Assembly: GCA_016647705.1 (NCBI GenBank) | Contig: CM028340.1 | Span: forward strand, 14,027,001 to 14,091,000 | Origin: Eucommia ulmoides | Lineage: Eukaryota; Streptophyta; Magnoliopsida; Garryales; Eucommiaceae | Length of the DNA stretch: 64,000 nucleotides | Direction of reading: 5' to 3' | Shown: one piece after another, positions 1 through 10,450 of the stretch | How positions within the stretch are numbered: position 1 is the first letter of the stretch | Layout of the letters: each line of letters opens with the position of its first letter | The notes under the pieces: generated by a model | What the model was told of the DNA's origin: nothing | The model's input: the letters and a program-made list of their open reading frames with translations, nothing else | Database searches by the model: none | Position numbers and translations under genes: made by a program

Positions 1-1053
1 CTGGTGGTGCTGGAGTGGGCTCAACAGTACCTGGAACTGCATCCTCAGGAAATAACTCAAGAGATGAATTAGTAAAGAATCCGGAGTTAGTAAGGGTTGA
101 TATATCAAAGGACCGTAACAAAGAAAACATGTATTTTTCCCAAAAAATGATGTGACAAGAGACATAAAGAGTTTTAAAGATGGGATCCGAACACCGATAC
201 CCCTTATGTTCAATGCCATATCTTATAAAGCAACATAGGTGGGCACTTGGTTCCAGTTTTTCATATTCATGTGGTTTGAGAAGAACAAAACAAAGGCAAC
301 TAAAAACTTTGAGTTCAAAGTAATCAGGAGGTTTACCACAAAGACGCTCAAATGGAATCTGATGCTGAATTGTTACAGAGGGGACACGGTTTATGATATA
401 TATTGCGGTTAGAGCAACCTTACCCCAAAAGTGCTTGAGGCATGAGGAAGAAATTAGGAGAGCACGAACTATGTCAAGAATGTGTCTATATTTGCATTCG
501 GCTCATCCATTATGTTGGGATGTGCCAGAACATGAGCGGTGGGGGAGTGTGTCATTTTTGTGAAGAAGGTTTAGAAAAACACGATCCTTGTATTCCATTG
601 CATTATCTGAGCAATTTGTTTTGATATTTTTAGAAAATTGGGTTTGAACCATAGAAGAAAAATCAGAATATACTTGGAATAGTTTGAATCAATTTTTCAT
701 AAAAAACAACCATGTATATCGAGAGTAGTCGTTCACAAAGATAACAAAGTAACAAAAACCACTTATTGTGCCGTGAGAAGAAGGCCTTCAAATATCAGAA
801 TAAATTAGATCAAAGGGTTCAAGATAAATATACTGACTCTCATTGAAAGGTAGGGCTAGTTGTTTTGTAATTTGGCAATAGATATAGTGGAAGGACTTAT
901 GCAGAATTGAACCTAATTGACCGCTAGAGATAAGCGATTTGAGTTGGACGAATAAAGTGCAGGCTAACCGAGAATGCCAAATATAGGATGGTGATAGAGG
1001 CAATGGCAACGATGGAGATAAGGATGATGATGATAAGGAGGAAGATGGTAGTG
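1..1053 (-). pseudogene. Copia integrase region remnant
   Basis: The complement of roughly 480-780 reads as the catalytic core of a Copia integrase, with the typical block around YSRYTWLFFMKN followed by a second block at about 560-620. The stretch 1-480 continues towards the integrase C-terminal part, where similarity is weaker by eye. It is the downstream continuation of the protease and pre-integrase remnant at 1054-1782. It is a fossil fragment with several breaks, and the element continues beyond the left edge. Confidence 0.6.
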
Positions 1054-1782
1054 TTAGTGGTGAGGTTGCACAGGTTGATGAAGGGACACAGGGTTGTGGT
1101 GGTGGGTTAGAGGTGGAAGGTGCAAGCTGCTGAGTTCAAATAGATGTCCAACTTTATGTCCAGTCTCAAGGATTTCTTCTATTCGAGGATCTTGCACACG
1201 ACAATCACTATTAGAAAATATGACTTCAAATTCCAATTCATAAAGTTGCCCAACAGATAAGATATCGAAGGTGAGTTTCAGAATTAAATACGTGTTAGGA
1301 ATATAATTATGGGAAGTAGAAAACTGACCGGTATGAGTAACATGCATTTGAGAACCATCACCGATATGAATATTAGGGTTATTCACAGCGGATAGTTTAG
1401 ATGAGAAGATGTTGGGATCAAATGTTATATGATTATAATAGGCAGAATCAAATAACCAAGAAGAAATACCTATAGTAAGTGAAAGAGTAGGGAAAAAATG
1501 TGTACCATTCTTAGCAAAATTTTGGTGGAAAAGTAAAGCCATATCTGCAATAGAAATGGTAACAGTAGTAGAGGTAAGATCCGAACCCTCTTTGGCATTG
1601 AGAATAGTCGAAAAACTGCAACCCCCAGACATCGTTGTTGAATCGGATAAACAATTTACAATAAAGTATACTGTATGATATGAATCTAGATAAACCGAGG
1701 CCATGGATAGATTCAAAACGCTGAAATTGTTTAGGAACCGGTCTATAATCATGAAAAACCGATTGATGAATCCTTGAACCAA
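1054..1782 (-). pseudogene. Copia gag end, protease and pre-integrase remnant
   Basis: A 242-residue reading on the minus strand. Its middle shows the order expected in Copia polyproteins: a protease-type block around SSWLFDSAYYNHIT (about residues 107-120), then about 30 residues later GDGSQMHVTHTG, then DILSVGQL, which is a common pre-integrase feature. The end is proline- and histidine-rich and probably out of the original reading. It is a remnant of the element that covers 1-8956, not a host gene. Confidence 0.65.
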
Positions 1783-1902
1783 TCAAATCTTCTTGATGAA
1801 CCAAATCAACAATATAAAGTTAACTATACTGTATTATTTGAATTTGACTAAACGGAGGCCACAAGTGGATTTGGAACACCGAAGTTAGCTAGGAACCGAT
1901 CT
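1650..1902. repeat. Diverged direct repeat of about 95 bp inside the Copia gag region
   Basis: Positions 1650-1744 and 1807-1902 share the order ACAATtTA.A.T, ATACTGTAT, AACCGAGGCC/AACGGAGGCC, GATT..AAC, then TAGGAACCGgTCT. Their starts are 157 bp apart. They probably come from an old internal duplication in the gag part of the Copia element. Confidence 0.5.
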
Positions 1903-2225
1903 TAGAACTTCAAGAACTGGTCCAAAAATTGGTAAATCGGCGTAGAAACTACACAAATATAAAGGAAAATATATTTTTTGAGTCTCAAATAACAAAATCG
2001 AGGCTAGAAATAGAACCAGAGTGTCTGAAAACCCTAAGAACCGGTTCAACTTTGCAAAAACAAATTGATCTAAAAAAACCTAAACCGATTTATGGAAACT
2101 TTCCCTTTTGAACCAGTGATGTGGCAAAGATTAGTCATTGTGGCAACCAGTGATGATTTGTCAACGACTGATTAGTGATTCAGATGATGTGGGAGACCAC
2201 GTGGCAATCACATGGTAATGCTGAA

Positions 2226-3695
2226 TGATGAGTGGTTTATTTACCAACAAATTAAGTACTTTTAGATTCAAATATTTGTGTGTTTTCAAGAACTTTTATT
2301 AGTTTAATGTGTTTTTGTATTGTTTTATAGGTTTTTGAATAAATGAGTGAAAATATGCAATTTTGGTACAGGTGCAGTAACTTCAAGGCTAATTTTGAAT
2401 ATGATCCAATTCGATTTTGGAAAAATTCAAAACATGAAAGTTGTATATATTTGTCTTATATTTCCATAGGTTTTTGAATCATCTCCATTGGTGTTCGAAC
2501 GAGAAAGTTAAGGCCAAAAGAAGAATCTAGTATCGGCATTACCTTGACCATTGCTGCAGCCACCATTTTCACCGGTGCAGCGATGGTTACCATTGCTATA
2601 GTGGTGATCCGATAGTAAGTTATTTCCCTTTGATCGCTGTAGCGATGCCCCCCATCGCTGCAGCGACCCGACACCACCTGACAAAGATATTTTGGGATAT
2701 ATTTGAGATATTTTGGATTTGTCTTGATATTACCTCATTCCCAACACCCTATGGACATTTTCGGGAACGGTTTTGGGAGTATTTAGAGCTCCAAGAACAT
2801 ATCAAACAAGAGGATCATCAATTTGGAGAAGAGAAAACACAATGGAGCGGATTTAGCGGACGCTGAACCGTTTGTTCTTTAGATTTGGCTATTCTCCCTT
2901 GTTTCTCTCTTTCATTCTTAGCTTTAGTTGGTTGTTTGATGATGTTTATATAATTTGTTGTTGAATTTTTTGCTATGGCCATATGTAGATAAACATCTAT
3001 TGTCTAGGGAATAATATAATTCATAAATACTATGTTTGTTTGAATCCGTGTTTCGTTAACGGTTGTTTATTTATATTTGATTGTGTTTATCATTCTTTTA
3101 CTTCCATTATATGCCTGTTTTGATATATTGGTTCATTTGAGAATACGGGGTTTGACACTCGGGAGAGGTAATCCCGGATTCGGACTAGGGTTTAAACACA
3201 ACGCGATGTTCTAATATTTCAGGAGATTATTAGAAAGTGTGCAATCCATGAGGTTGGGGCGAGACTCATGTGATCGTTTAGATTCTAGATAGGGATATCG
3301 GTGTTGACACGAGTTGCATATTCATTCACTTTACACTCGGGAGAGGTAGTGAGTGAGTTTTCGATACCTAGATTGTTGGATAGTTTGAATACCGTTAATA
3401 TAAACTAAACTAAATCAAACACGTATTAGTGAACCAAGTTAATCCCTAGATAATATATTCCCATAAACGTCATTATTAGTATTGTAGTTTAATTAGTTAT
3501 TATTTTATTTTAGGTTTATATTTCTATAAAAACTTTAAATTTGATTGCCTTGATAAAGTTCGGTTACGATAATCGCGGTACTTAGCGATAATTTAATCCA
3601 ATCCCTGTGGATACGACAACCCTACTCATCACTATTCTATTAAAACTTGACCTGTACACTTGCGGTAAACGTAGCGACAAATAATTCCGCTATCA
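2226..3695 (+). mobile_element. Family P solo LTR, copy P1
   Basis: A 1470-bp TG...CA unit flanked by the perfect 5-bp duplication CTGAA (2221-2225 and 3696-3700). Removing it rejoins the surrounding Copia sequence smoothly. It carries family P landmarks: palindromic CATCGCTGCAGCGA-type motifs at 2560-2680, the CTCGGGAGAGG segment at about 3160 and 3345, and the 3' segment ATCCCTGTGGATACGA (about 3600). It has no coding potential. The ATCCCTGTGGATACGA segment resembles the end of many plant Ty3/Gypsy LTRs, so a solo LTR is the best reading. This is the only plus-strand P copy here and the most diverged one. Confidence 0.75.
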
Positions 3696-4179
3696 CTGAA
3701 CACCACTTTGATGACGTGTCAGCTTGCGTGGTGATGACTTGGAAAAAATGATCATTTAACTTGTTGACGTGTCAGATGACGTGGAAAGAACACGTCGATG
3801 GTTTGGCGCAGACGTGGCCCTTAGTTGGTGCTGAATCAGCGATGACGTGGTAAAGCTGAATATGCGGGGTGTGAATCTGAAGCGACGGCGAACCAAATCA
3901 ACTTTTGAGCGTGTGAGAGGGCATCTGTGGTTGAATGGACGTGATTTTTATGGCCTTGGAATCATCTTGTCGAGATGGTTCTGATGGTATGGCCGTTGAT
4001 GAATTTTGAGCACCTGTTGTTGCTACAGAGCCCAAAATCCGAGACGACGAGGCTTGATTGTATTGTTGGCTTTGGAGAACGTGTGGAGGCTTAGGTGGAG
4101 GTGGTGTTTGTTGATCCTAAGATTTTAATGGACAATTAAGAGTTGATATTTTTTGTGGAACTAACGAGTTTATTAGGTG

Positions 4180-5352
4180 GAGGTGATGACACTAGGAATA
4201 TAAAAAAGAAGTCCTTGGTATTAAAGGTTCAAAAAATTGAGGAAGAGGATGATAGTGATGATGTGAGTCTTGACAGCGAATAAGAAAAAAGATGTAGCGC
4301 TTCTCACGAAGAATTTTAGAAGGATGACTCGACGTACATTCCGTGGAAGGAAGAATTTCAATATGATCAATGTGGAATGTTACAACTGTCACAAGACCGG
4401 TCACTCCCAAACCGAATACCCTGAACCAAAGAAAGACAAGAAAAAAGAGAAGAAAAGAAAAGAAAAGAAGAAGGTGAAAAAGAATTTGAAGAAGTCAACA
4501 AAAATCACCTGGGATAACTCGGAGTCGAGTAGCTCGAAAAAATCGAGCAGTGATGATTCGTCTATGCTTGCTTTAATGGCCACTGGTGATGAGGTACCTA
4601 AATGTTTTAGTTCTTGCTCTTTAGATTTGGATGATTTATTTGATGTTTATTAAGAACTAACACATGATTATAAAAATCAATGTTAAAAAATTAGTGCCCT
4701 TCAAAGTACAATTAATACATTAAACAAACAAGTGATGAATTATGAATCTGAAAACGTTGAATTAAAATCCAATGTATTGGATTTACATTCAATAGTTTTC
4801 AAATTCACTGGCGGTGAAAATAATTTGAAAATGATTTTGGGAAGTTCACGAGGTATCTTTGATAAAGTCAGTATCGAGTTTTAGAAAAATCTTAAACAAA
4901 AACCCTTTCAAAAAATTCTTTTTTGAAATCAGGAATCTTGTTAGATATTTTAAATGTAATGTTGTGGGACATACTATTCGTAAATGTTTTTCTAAAGTAT
5001 CTAATTGCTAACAAATTTGGGTTTCTAAAGGAACTAAAATTGTCCTGACTAACAAGATCTGACCCACTTAGTTTGGGTACCACCTAAGAACTCTTTGAGG
5101 TGCTTCTTGCAGGTTATCAAATAAACATCTATTTGCAAGGAAAAATTGTTCCTAGGAAGTGGCTGTTCTCAACACGTGACAGGGAATAAAGAAACATTTA
5201 TGTCTTTGACACATAAAGATGAAAGTCATGTGATTTCTGGGGACTATGCCATGAGTAAGAAATTAAGTTTAAATGAGGTGGTAAAAATTTCTAAGACCTA
5301 CGTTGTTTTACATATTCTCAAGTTGTCTTATAATTATTGCATAATATCCTAA
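4180..5352 (+). pseudogene. Sirevirus gag and protease remnant
   Basis: A 127-residue reading at 4270-4653 contains a zinc-knuckle region (CYNCHKTGH), then a run of lysine and glutamate, then ITWDNSESSSS and LMATGDEV. This is the layout of Sirevirus gag C-termini. Further on, weak similarity continues (ENNLKMILGSSRGIFDK at about 4818-4870) to the protease-type block GSGCSQHVTG at about 5155. Open readings are short and the region is broken, so it is a fossil. The paired minus-strand readings are shadows. Confidence 0.65.
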
Positions 5353-5568
5353 TTTATTTGAAATATTGCTGTTATTTAAATGATAAATGAATTATATATA
5401 TTGCATTCATATGGTTTGAATTCTAAGTATTAATCATAACCATGATAGTAGCATGCATTAGATTTATGATTGACAAATTCATAAATCATCATTGAGGAAT
5501 GTTCCATGTTCTAGTGCGTTAAAGATTACACTTTTCTCCTAAGCATGAATTAGCTAGTTTACACTTAT

Positions 5569-5962
5569 ATAGGGGGAGATTGCATGCCTAATGTGACGTT
5601 CTTGGTTCCCCTTCCCCACTTTTTGAGATGACAAAGGGGGAGAAAATGTATTGATGTTTATTGAAAATCTTTATCAAATTGATTGTTAAAAAGAGGAAGA
5701 TTTAAAGGGGAAACTATAATTGAGCTTCAAACGAGTTAGTTAATGCTTAAGATTTGTTCGCCTAAGCATTGCACTAATATAGAGAGAGTTTACTGATCAT
5801 ATTTTGTGATTCGTTGAATATCTGATATGTTTTTAATTTATTCTTCATGATTGTGTTTTAACAAGTTAAAGGAACCCGTCCTCGGATTTAGGGGGAGTGT
5901 GGTTACATTATTGTTTTAAAGAAAATATCAAAATTAATTGTCATCATAAAAAAAAGGGAGAT
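5569..5962 (+). promoter_or_regulatory. Multiple polypurine tracts upstream of the Sirevirus 3' LTR
   Basis: Polypurine runs of the form AGGGGGAGA occur at about 5571, 5634 and 5890, and AAAAAAAGGGAGA lies directly before the LTR start TGTTGATCC at 5963. Several tracts in a row upstream of the 3' LTR are a known Sirevirus feature. The last one is the expected plus-strand primer. Confidence 0.6.
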
Positions 5963-6350
5963 TGTTGATCCTAAGATTTTGATGGACAATTAGGTGTTGA
6001 TGTTTTTTATGGAACTAATGAGTTTATTGAGTGTTTCAGTGTAAAAGTTCCATTGTTGATGTTATCATGAAGATATTATTAAAGATGCTAAGGATGCTGA
6101 GAGACAATCAAAGAGTCGGATTCAGGGGGAGTGTGGTTATATTATTATTTTGACGAAAACATCAAAATTAATTGTCATCATAAAAAGAGGGAGATTGTTG
6201 ATCCTAAGATTTTGATGGATAATTAGGTGTTGATATTTTTTATGGAACTAAGGGGTTTATTGAGTATTTCAGTGTAAAAGTTCCATTGTTGATGTTATCA
6301 TGAAGATATTATTAAAGATGCTAAGGATGCTGAGAGACAATCAGAGAGTT
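5884..6350 (+). repeat. 234-bp tandem duplication across the polypurine tract and LTR start
   Basis: The unit beginning GGATTtAGGGGGAGTGTGG at 5884 recurs at 6118, and TGTTGATCCTAAG at 5963 recurs at 6196. The two units are nearly identical, so the duplication is young relative to the element. It doubles the junction between polypurine tract and 3' LTR. Confidence 0.8.
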
Positions 6351-6659
6351 GGACATTAAAAGACTAAAGATCCTAAAGAATCTAGGTGAAAACAACTCAA
6401 ACTAATTTTAACTCTTAATATATCCCGATTAGGATCACACACGGCACAAAAATGAATTTATATTTATGTATTTTTTTGATAGGGTTCTAATTAGTTAACA
6501 TATTTGCTCCAATGTGAAATTAAAGAAGAAATATTGACCTAAGAAAGATTAGTGTTTAAAATTAATTAATAGTGTCAATTAAGTTAACCGAGAAAATAAA
6601 TCGGTTAAAGAGTCGAAAACATCGAAGATTGGAGTTGAAATAAAATTGAGAAAGAGAGA

Positions 6660-6970
6660 TCCAGCGTTGATCAGTCAACCGACAGGAAGTGGCTGGGAAT
6701 TGGAAAAGTCTCTGAATCGATTAATCAACTGACTGAGAGGGATCGGTCAACCGATGACTGAGATGTGACCTTTCTCAATCAATCGGTCAACCGACCATCG
6801 ATGATCAGTCGACCAACCATGACCGAAAAATGGTCTGGGGAGAATCCTGAATCAATTGGTCAACCGACATATGGAGGATCGGTCGACTAACTGACGAATA
6901 AGTTTGGCTTGGGCTACAACTTGAATCGATCGGTTGACTGATGGGGTTTGGTCGATTAACCGACTGTGTT
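6660..6970 (+). repeat. Palindromic TCGGTCAACCGA array in Sirevirus LTR S1
   Basis: About ten imperfect copies of GATCGGTCAACCGA or close variants (GGTCGACTAACTGAC, CGGTTGACTGATGG) spaced 20-40 bp apart. They lie in U3 upstream of the TATA-like TTTAAATAGA at 7333. Matching arrays occur in S2, S3 and S4. Confidence 0.7.
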
Positions 6971-8784
6971 GTTTTAGGTTTGGAAGATTTCGTGGATTTG
7001 ATCTAAAAGTAGCCGTTAACTAGCCATTTTCGGCTGATTTTTTGGAGATATCTTAGGGGTTTAAACTTATAATAGATATATCATTCTTATTTGATTATCC
7101 ATATAGATATGATATACTTATTTTAAGTGTTTCTGAAATTGGTGTATTTAATACTTTCTATCTTATCAATTTTAGATTGAAAAATATTTGAGAGACTTAA
7201 TTGAGAGATTTAAAAGTTATAATTAAGTATTTTAAACCAAGATTGAGTCATATTGATATATGGGGTCTATATGAGCAATTAAATGTTGTATTTTGTGGGA
7301 ACTAACCGTTAGAGGACTTGTTTCAAATTTATTTAAATAGACCTGCGTTTTTTACTTGAGATATATCCTAACATATCATTCTATCAAGAATTATTCAGTT
7401 CTCGAGTTTTCTGAGAGTCATTATTCTGAAATTATATTAAGAGCATATTATGAGATTGTCTTTGAGAAAAGTTTTGAGAAAGTGTGTTGAAATTCTTACT
7501 GTCATTGATCTAAAGTCTTACTGCGATTCAGTTTTCATTTTTTCGGTGATATCCTGGTGAGATCGTTCCAAACTTTTACTTTTAATTGTTGTTTGATATC
7601 ATTATTGATTGTTTGGATTTTTATTTTATTTTATTTCATTTATTATTATTTTTTTATCTTGCTTTTTGAATTTTAAATTGCATAAAAATATTTTACAATG
7701 AGTTTTGGTAAAAATCTAATTACGTGCTCAATTGTGTGCTACCCACTTATTTTATAATCATATTTTGAATTTTTCACGTAAAATTTTATCACTAGTAAAT
7801 TTGGAACATTAATTGAGTTTAAATTAATTTTAGGTGGTAGAAGCTCTGAGTGGGAAAGACTTATCAATTTTTTTTTTAATTTTTTATTTTTTGTAATTGG
7901 TGAATTGTGTGCGGATTAGATATTGTTGGGAATATCTAATCAGGGGTAGCTTGGTTTCAATCTCTTCTGGTAAAGAGATTGATGTATGATCTTTACCTAA
8001 GGTATAAAAAAGTTAGGTTACTTTTTTACATGAAAAGATATATGTGTTAATTCTTCTTTAATAGAATTAGTTTGTGTGATTTTGTAACGGTTCCATCCTT
8101 ACGTGTGAAAATGATACTTGGAGAGATTTTTTTGTGAGGTTTGATTCTTAGCCTAAATATAAAAGAATTAGGTTAATTTTTAGCCTGTGAAAAAGATAGA
8201 GATTATTCCTTAGCTTGGGAAAAAAAAATTGTAAAGGTTGATTCTGAGCGTATGAAAAAAATCATTGTGTAAATGTTTGATTTCTACCTAATTGAAAGAA
8301 TCTTAGTGGTTTAGTGGGTGCGACTCTCCGTGGGGCTCGAATGACTGGATTAGCCAAGAGTAGTTTGGTAAACCAATATACATCGTGGTATGCTGCATTT
8401 TTACTTTATTTATTTATTTTTTGTTTGGGTGTGCACTTAGAGCTAATTACACTTATCTGTTGCTATATAAAGAGATAATAATTAATTTAGAATTAAATTA
8501 ATTGTTTGAATTTAAGTGTTGAAAATAGAATTATTTATTTTAATTTTATAACTACTCAATTCACCCCCCCTCTTGGGTATATCACTGGGCCAATAATGTT
8601 GACGGCGTTGTATTCGTCTCTTCAAGACGAAGATGGTGATGTGATGATATTTGATTTCGGGGAGGGGGTGAAGTTTGTAGCAGTCAACAGAGATCATGGG
8701 AAGAAACAGGAAAAATGACGTGGTGGAAGGCTTGGTAAGGTTATGGTTTCGAAAATCTTTGTAGGAACAGGGTCAGAAAACATT

Positions 8785-8798
8785 GGCTCTTGATATCA
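8785..8798 (-). promoter_or_regulatory. Copia primer-binding site
   Basis: The minus-strand sequence TGATATCAAGAGCC lies next to the LTR end. It is a diverged form of TGGTATCAGAGCC, the tRNA-Met initiator primer site of plant Copia elements. It fixes the orientation of the element covering 1-8956. Confidence 0.65.
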
Positions 8799-8956
8799 TG
8801 TGAAAATAATTGAATGGCAGAATGTTAAGAGAATGTGGAGTGATATATTGATATTCAGAAAACAGTACAATAATAAATTATACAATGAGGAGACTAGAGA
8901 CATCCTATGATTAGGGTTTTAACCTGATGGGTCAAGCTCATATACATATATTAACA
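8799..8956 (-). mobile_element. 5' LTR of the Ale/Retrofit-like Copia
   Basis: On the minus strand it starts TGTTAATATATG (ending at 8956) and ends ..ATTTTCACA beside the primer site. At about 158 bp it is short. It includes CTCTTAACATTCTGCC near its 3' end. The partner LTR would lie to the left of the window. Confidence 0.6.
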
Positions 8957-9372
8957 TGGTATGTTATAGGTATACTTTTGATAAGAAATTGATAATTTTA
9001 AATCGGAAAATATAGAATTATGATGAATTACTATTTTTTATTAAACATAATTATTTAATCAAAAACTTAAATAAAATAATGGTTTTACATTCCATGTATG
9101 TATATTTGTGGCACCCAGAATGTGTATGAATCATTCATTTTTTGTTTACACAATTTATTTAATTTCTATTGTAATAATTAATAGCATTTTGATTACAATT
9201 TAAGTAAAGAAGAAAAAAGGAATTATGATCATACCCGCTTCATATATAGTGTGTATATATATAAATATACATAATGAAGACATGCATATCTTCTTCTCTA
9301 CTTTATTTTTTATTTTTTATTTTTTTAAACCAGGGAATTGAAATTAAGATTAGTTTTATAAATTTAATTTAC
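8957..9372 (-). other. Proximal part of MYB intron 1
   Basis: AT-rich, non-coding DNA between the MYB exon 1 splice donor (GT at 9371-9372, minus strand) and the Copia LTR. It contains runs such as TTTTTTATTTTTTATTTTTTA (9304-9328) and a TATATATA tract at about 9254. No second MYB exon is visible, so the intron extends through the Copia and past the left edge. Confidence 0.55.
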
Positions 9373-9505
9373 CAGATTTTTGAGGAAGTTGTCTCCATTT
9401 GCCTTCACCATTGTTGTTAATGTATTCAGTGAGGATTTTGTCTTCCTGAGCAGTGCACGCACCTTTATTTAGTCCCACTTTCACACAACATGCTCTTCTC
9501 CCAGT
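9373..9505 (-). pseudogene. R2R3-MYB transcription factor, exon 1
   Basis: A host gene exon for the N-terminal part of the R2 MYB DNA-binding repeat. Reading from 9505 down gives GRRACCVKVGLNKGA, then EDKILTEYI, then GEGKWR and LP. This matches the start of plant R2R3-MYB proteins, which normally read MGR.PCC.K.GLNKGAWTA.EDKIL. The exon is exactly 133 nt and ends in phase 1 with TCTG|GTAAAT, which is the standard size and splice position for MYB exon 1. The wording is closest to the TT2/MYB5-like regulators of flavonoid and epidermal fate, but that is inference from 44 residues. Two oddities: the codon at the expected ATG (9505-9503) is ACT with no in-frame upstream ATG, and the first R2 tryptophan (residue 17) is cysteine. 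The exon is therefore probably non-functional, unless it uses another start or the bases are errors. Exon 2 is not in the window. Confidence 0.8.
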
Positions 9506-9570
9506 TCCCCTGTACTCTCTCCTGCCTTGTTTCAGGTAGGCTTCCTTCCATAAAAATGCAACTTTGTGTA

Positions 9571-9579
9571 CTTATATAG
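9571..9579 (-). promoter_or_regulatory. TATA box of the MYB gene
   Basis: The minus strand reads CTATATAAG about 65-75 nt upstream of the expected start codon. That spacing allows transcription to begin near 9540-9550 with a 5' leader of about 40 nt. Its presence suggests a genomic gene copy rather than a processed copy. Confidence 0.5.
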
Positions 9580-9967
9580 ATGATTCATAGACACCCTCTC
9601 TCTCTCGCTCTACTCCCTCCTTTCATTTTTCTCTCTGTCATGAATGTTGAATGCACGAAGTACATAAATGTTGACACTTTTCATGTTACATCTCTCAGTC
9701 TTTCGCATCATGCGACGACCTACCCGGCTATTGCAATTAAAACTCATACACGTAGCACAATTTTTTATTTGTCTCCCATGAAATTTATCCATATTTTAAA
9801 GCCATCCCGCCCTCTTCGGCAAATCTATCTGCCTTCCCTTAACTAATTAGTTCACTAGAACCCTTGATTAGAAGAACAAATCTTACCACAAATAAAAATT
9901 TAAATTTATAAATACTTAGACCATCACAGGTTTTCAATTAAAATCATAAAATGGGAGTATGCAATTT
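9580..9967. other. Region upstream of the MYB exon
   Basis: Pyrimidine-rich on the plus strand at 9595-9640 (CTCTC runs), otherwise without a recognisable gene. A TACACGTAGC element with an ACGT core is at about 9748. An 88-residue plus-strand open frame at 9580-9846 has no family resemblance and overlaps the expected promoter, so I did not call it. Confidence 0.4.
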
Positions 9968-10396
9968 ATTATTGGGTTTATCCTATATCGGATGTGGAAG
10001 AGATCGGTGGTCAAATTATAAGTGTGAGATAAAGTTTTACCTTATGAGCTAACTTATGGGTTTAAGAGAGTCTAAGACCACCCTACACCGGTATCGGAAC
10101 CTAAGTTACAATAACTTTGGTCCAATAGCCACAAAAGAAAAGATTGGTTGAGGTTTAGTTCACCAAAGATTCAATGTGTGAGGAAGAGATTATTGAGTTT
10201 ATTCGACAATAGATGTAGAAGGGGATAGTAGTCAGGCTATAAGCGTGAGGGAAAGTCTCACTTAATGAGCTACTTATTGGGGTTGAGAGATGCCCAAGAC
10301 CACCCCACACTTGCATAAGAGCTCACCCCAACACTAGTATCAGAGCCTGGGGTGAGATAGACCCAAAATCACCCTACAATAGTATCAGAGCCCCAT
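9968..10396 (+). repeat. TRIM-like LTR and primer-site units
   Basis: Two related modules (9968-10103 and 10192-10347) run from GGGTTTATCCTATATCGGATGTGG through AAGTGTGAG..AAAGT and GAGCTA to CCACCC. Each is followed by a primer-site-like motif: CGGTATCGGAACC at 10091 and CTAGTATCAGAGCC at 10334. A further TAGTATCAGAGCC lies at 10378. This pattern of short LTR plus tRNA-Met primer site suggests a miniature LTR element (TRIM) in partial tandem. No coding sequence is seen. Confidence 0.45.
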
Positions 10397-10450
10397 ATTA
10401 CAAAAACTTTGACTCATGAAGTGAGGCTTTCGCTCACACTTATGACATAA

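Larger units (their letters stand above)
4109..8595 (+). mobile_element. Sirevirus-type Copia element S1, broken
   Basis: Starts TGTTGATCCTAAG at 4109 and ends in ..CTCTTGGGTATATCACTGGGCCAATA at about 8595, flanked by GTGTT (4104-4108) and ATGTT (8596-8600). Parts seen are a short LTR-start piece at 4109-4175, a gag-protease remnant (4180-5352), a long non-coding stretch with several polypurine tracts (5570-5960) and a 3' LTR (5963 or 6196 to 8595). The lysine-rich tail after the zinc knuckle and the multiple polypurine tracts are Sirevirus traits. Reverse transcriptase and RNase H were not recognised. The element is broken in many places. It interrupts the older Copia of 1-8956. Confidence 0.75.
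1..8956 (-). mobile_element. Ale/Retrofit-like Copia retrotransposon, nested host element
   Basis: A Ty1/Copia fossil read on the minus strand. Its 5' LTR is at about 8799-8956, its primer site lies beside it, and its polyprotein remnants run leftwards off the window edge. The short LTR of about 158 bp and the tRNA-Met type primer site fit the Ale/Retrofit group. It is interrupted by solo LTR P1 (2226-3695) and Sirevirus S1 (4109-8595), both flanked by 5-bp target duplications. It lies in the first intron of the MYB gene at 9373-9505. It is broken in several places and its 3' LTR lies outside the window. The clade assignment is inference from LTR size. Confidence 0.65.

Noticed and set aside
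9580-9846. An 88-residue open frame next to the MYB exon, possibly a separate gene
   Set aside because: It is antisense to the MYB promoter region, shows no family resemblance, and has a competing minus-strand frame of similar length.
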